Part shown: piece after piece, positions 62,534 through 64,000 of the stretch
Layout: every line of letters begins with the position of its first letter
Position numbering within the stretch: the first letter of the stretch is position 1
Assembly (NCBI RefSeq): GCF_001042985.1
Contig: NZ_JYKY01000023.1
Location: 24,262 to 88,261 of the forward strand
Direction of reading: 5' to 3'
Length of the DNA: 64,000 bases
DNA from: Pseudomonas lundensis
Lineage (GTDB): Bacteria; Pseudomonadota; Gammaproteobacteria; Pseudomonadales; Pseudomonadaceae
Made by a program: the position numbers and the translations under genes
Notes under the pieces: model-generated
Told to the model about the DNA's origin: nothing
Seen by the model: only the letters and a program-made list of their open reading frames with translations
Databases searched by the model: none

Positions 62534-62535
62534 AT

Positions 62536-63702
62536 AATGATGGCTGTGTGATTGCTCGTAGCGCCGAAGCAAAGCCATTCATCAAGATGGGCGAGCCCTA
62601 CTTTCAGATCAGAGACAAGCTCGCGCAGCACGGGATTGTGGCTTTCTCTAGCAACTACGCCCTCTACGGTGATTTGAGCCAGCGAGTGATGACCGTTATC
62701 GACAGTCTGGTTGTAAATTCGATGGCCTACAGCATCGACGAAGCATTTTGTGACCTAAGCGGAATGACTGTGCCATTGGAGCAGTTGGGCCGGCAAATAC
62801 GCTCGAAGGTGCTTCGTTACACCGGCATTCCTGTGGGGGTAGGTATTGCCGGAACCAAGACACTGGCCAAGCTCGCAAACCATGCATCAAAGCGTTGGCA
62901 ACTCCAAACCGGTGGTGTCGTAGACATCACTGACTCAGTTCGCCGAGACAAGCTGTTAAAGGCCTGCGACGTCAGCGATGTATGGGGCATCGGTAGAAAA
63001 ATGACCGAACATCTTAAGGGAATGGATATCAACACTGCTTGGGACTTGGCCAAGGCCGATCCCTGGACTTTACGTAAGCGGTTCAGTGTATTGGTCGAGA
63101 AAACCGCTAGAGAGCTTCAAGGTGTTCCCTGCCTTGAGATGGACGAGATAGATCCACCGAAGCAGGAAATCTGTTGCAGCCGAATGTTCGGAACCCGTCT
63201 TACTGCTATCGAACCTCTCCGAGAGGCCGTCGCTACGTATTCAGCCAGGGCCTGTGAAAAGCTAAGGGCGCAAAACTCTCTCTGCAAAAAGGTACGGGTG
63301 AGCATACGCACCGGCATGTTCAATCCCGACGAGCCCAAATATGCTCGCGGTGTTATCTGTGAGCTGCCATATCCAACGGACGACACACGGGTCATCACAA
63401 AGGCTGCGGTCGCGGCCCTGAGCGAGCTGTTCCAGGAGGGATTTAAATTCAGCAAGGCGGAGATACTGCTGATGGATCTGCGGCAGCCTAACGAATTCAC
63501 CGGCGACCTTTTCTCTGTTTCTCAACCTGAAGCAACCGAGAAAGTCATGAGCGTGTTGGATGCAATTAACGGTAGGTGGGGCAGGGGGACACTACGTGTT
63601 GCCAGGGTGCCCTCAGATCCTGATTGGGGCATGCGCAGGGAGATGATGAGTCAGAGTTTCACTACGCGTGTTGATCAGCTCTGGACGGTGTACTGCAAGT
63701 GA
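62536..63702 (+). pseudogene. rulB: 3' part of rulB (UmuC-type polymerase)
   Basis: In frame with the 5' fragment across the element: NDGCVIARSAEAKPFIKMGEPY onward to the natural end. Contains the SIDEAFCDLSG motif with the catalytic Asp-Glu pair, LAKLANHASKRW, WGIGRKMTEHL and the little-finger domain. Together the two pieces would make a polymerase of about 427 residues, so this is the rest of the split gene and not a second copy. A GTG at 62548 could start a truncated product, but the palm is then incomplete. Confidence 0.92.
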
Positions 63703-63741
63703 GGCGACGGTGGCAATGACAAGAACGACCGAAAAATCGGG

Positions 63742-63793
63742 AAACCGAATAATGGCTCAGCCATAATTATTGCTGAGCATAATTTTCGGTTTT
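63742..63793 (+). terminator. Terminator after rulB
   Basis: AAACCGAA pairs with TTCGGTTT around an inner GGCTCA / TGAGC stem, ending in TTTT; 40 bases after the rulB stop. Confidence 0.65.
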
Positions 63794-63873
63794 CAAACGG
63801 ATCTGTTTAACTACTAAACAACACGCCGTCCCTAGCCTAAATTGCCGTTATTCCTTCTGCCAGTACCGATACA

Positions 63874-64000
63874 TGAATCGCCCCTAGTTTCGTAGACACC
63901 TCCAAGCCTTAAAATGAGGCCCATTAGGAGGTGCCATGAGCAACCAGCGTTATCCCGAAGAATTCAAAATCCAGGCGGTCAAGCAAGTGACCGAAAAGCA
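63874..64000. mobile_element. IS3-family element, left end
   Basis: TGAATCGCCCCTAGTTTCG at 63874 matches the terminal repeat of an IS3-family group I know (TGAATCGCCCC start). The orfA gene begins 62 bases in. The rest is outside the window. Confidence 0.75.
63936..64000 (+). CDS. IS3-family transposase OrfA (partial)
   Basis: AGGAGGTGCC then ATG, MSNQRYPEEFKIQAVKQVTE, the typical N-terminus of an IS3 OrfA HTH. Continues past the window edge. Confidence 0.85.
   Translation, partial: MSNQRYPEEFKIQAVKQVTEK

Larger units (their letters stand above)
53137..62535. mobile_element. Tyrosine-recombinase element inserted in rulB
   Basis: About 9.4 kb between the two halves of rulB. Right-pointing genes: three tyrosine recombinases and a TnpC-like gene (53.3-58.3 kb). 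Left-pointing cargo: SulP, Usp, DksA/TraR and SdiA-regulated-type genes (62.1-58.4 kb). AATGAT is present at both junctions (53131-53136 and 62536-62541) and an inverted ATCTGA-N12-GTTAGT lies at each end. Insertion into rulB by integron-like/xerC-type elements is documented for Pseudomonas; gene content and tandem recombinases also recall Tn554 and recombinase-in-trio elements. Nothing resembling gene cassettes or an attC array is seen. Confidence 0.9.

Noticed and set aside
53137..62535. Integron with gene cassettes
   Set aside because: No attC-like repeated hairpins and cargo genes lie in one operon opposite to the recombinases.

Overview
The window is a high-GC gammaproteobacterial chromosome segment, almost certainly from a Pseudomonas of the fluorescens/putida/syringae type. 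Pointers are the beta-propeller phytase with its own TonB system, the D-lysine (amaD/dpkA) locus laid out as in P. putida, the rulAB (umuDC-type) genes, the DUF2790 and DUF2986 proteins, and a dispersed Pseudomonas-type intergenic repeat. All functional calls come from reading the sequence and from recalled family knowledge; no database search was run.

Layout. 1-1.5 kb: a type VI secretion Hcp gene translationally coupled to a DUF4225 gene, facing a small membrane-protein operon. 1.6-2.6 kb: decayed remnants (integrase tail, Old Yellow Enzyme-type gene). 2.6-4.8 kb: cyanate detoxification (cynR, cynT, cynS), then a DUF2790 protein and a CodA-like amidohydrolase with altered catalytic motifs. 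6.4-8.3 kb: a stand-alone PBP2. 8.9-15.4 kb: D-lysine uptake and catabolism, with an RpiR regulator divergent from dpkA over a TGACAGA palindrome. 15.5-17.4 kb: AraC regulator coupled to a degenerate GGDEF protein. 17.7-24.3 kb: a Pho box followed by a TonB-dependent receptor, a two-domain phytase and ExbB-ExbD-TonB, which together read as a phosphate-starvation phytate scavenging unit. 24.5-33.9 kb: SLC13 transporter, six-gene Mnh/Sha-type cation/proton antiporter, DMT exporter with an XRE-cupin regulator. 34.9 kb: tRNA-Cys. 35-43.5 kb: accessory block with an IS1182-type element, a chemoreceptor, a truncated rulB copy, higBA and an IS3-type element sitting between gene remnants. 43.7-52.3 kb: ordinary chromosomal genes (GFA, SDR, trmK, proP-like, ridA, mgtC-like, Lrp, metC, XRE/DUF2975).

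52.5-63.7 kb: a LexA-box-controlled rulA-rulB operon whose rulB is split after codon 41 by a 9.4-kb element. The element carries three overlapping or adjacent tyrosine recombinase genes plus a small TnpC-like HTH/coiled-coil gene on one side. On the other strand it carries a SulP transporter, universal stress protein, DksA/TraR zinc finger and SdiA-regulated-type beta-propeller cargo cluster. Both ends carry an ATCTGA-N12-GTTAGT inverted terminal motif, and AATGAT occurs at both junctions. rulB is a known insertion hotspot for integron-like elements in Pseudomonas; the terminal motif, the gene-borne SOS read-through into the recombinases and the odd active site of the second recombinase are the points I consider most worth following. 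The window ends inside another IS3-family element.
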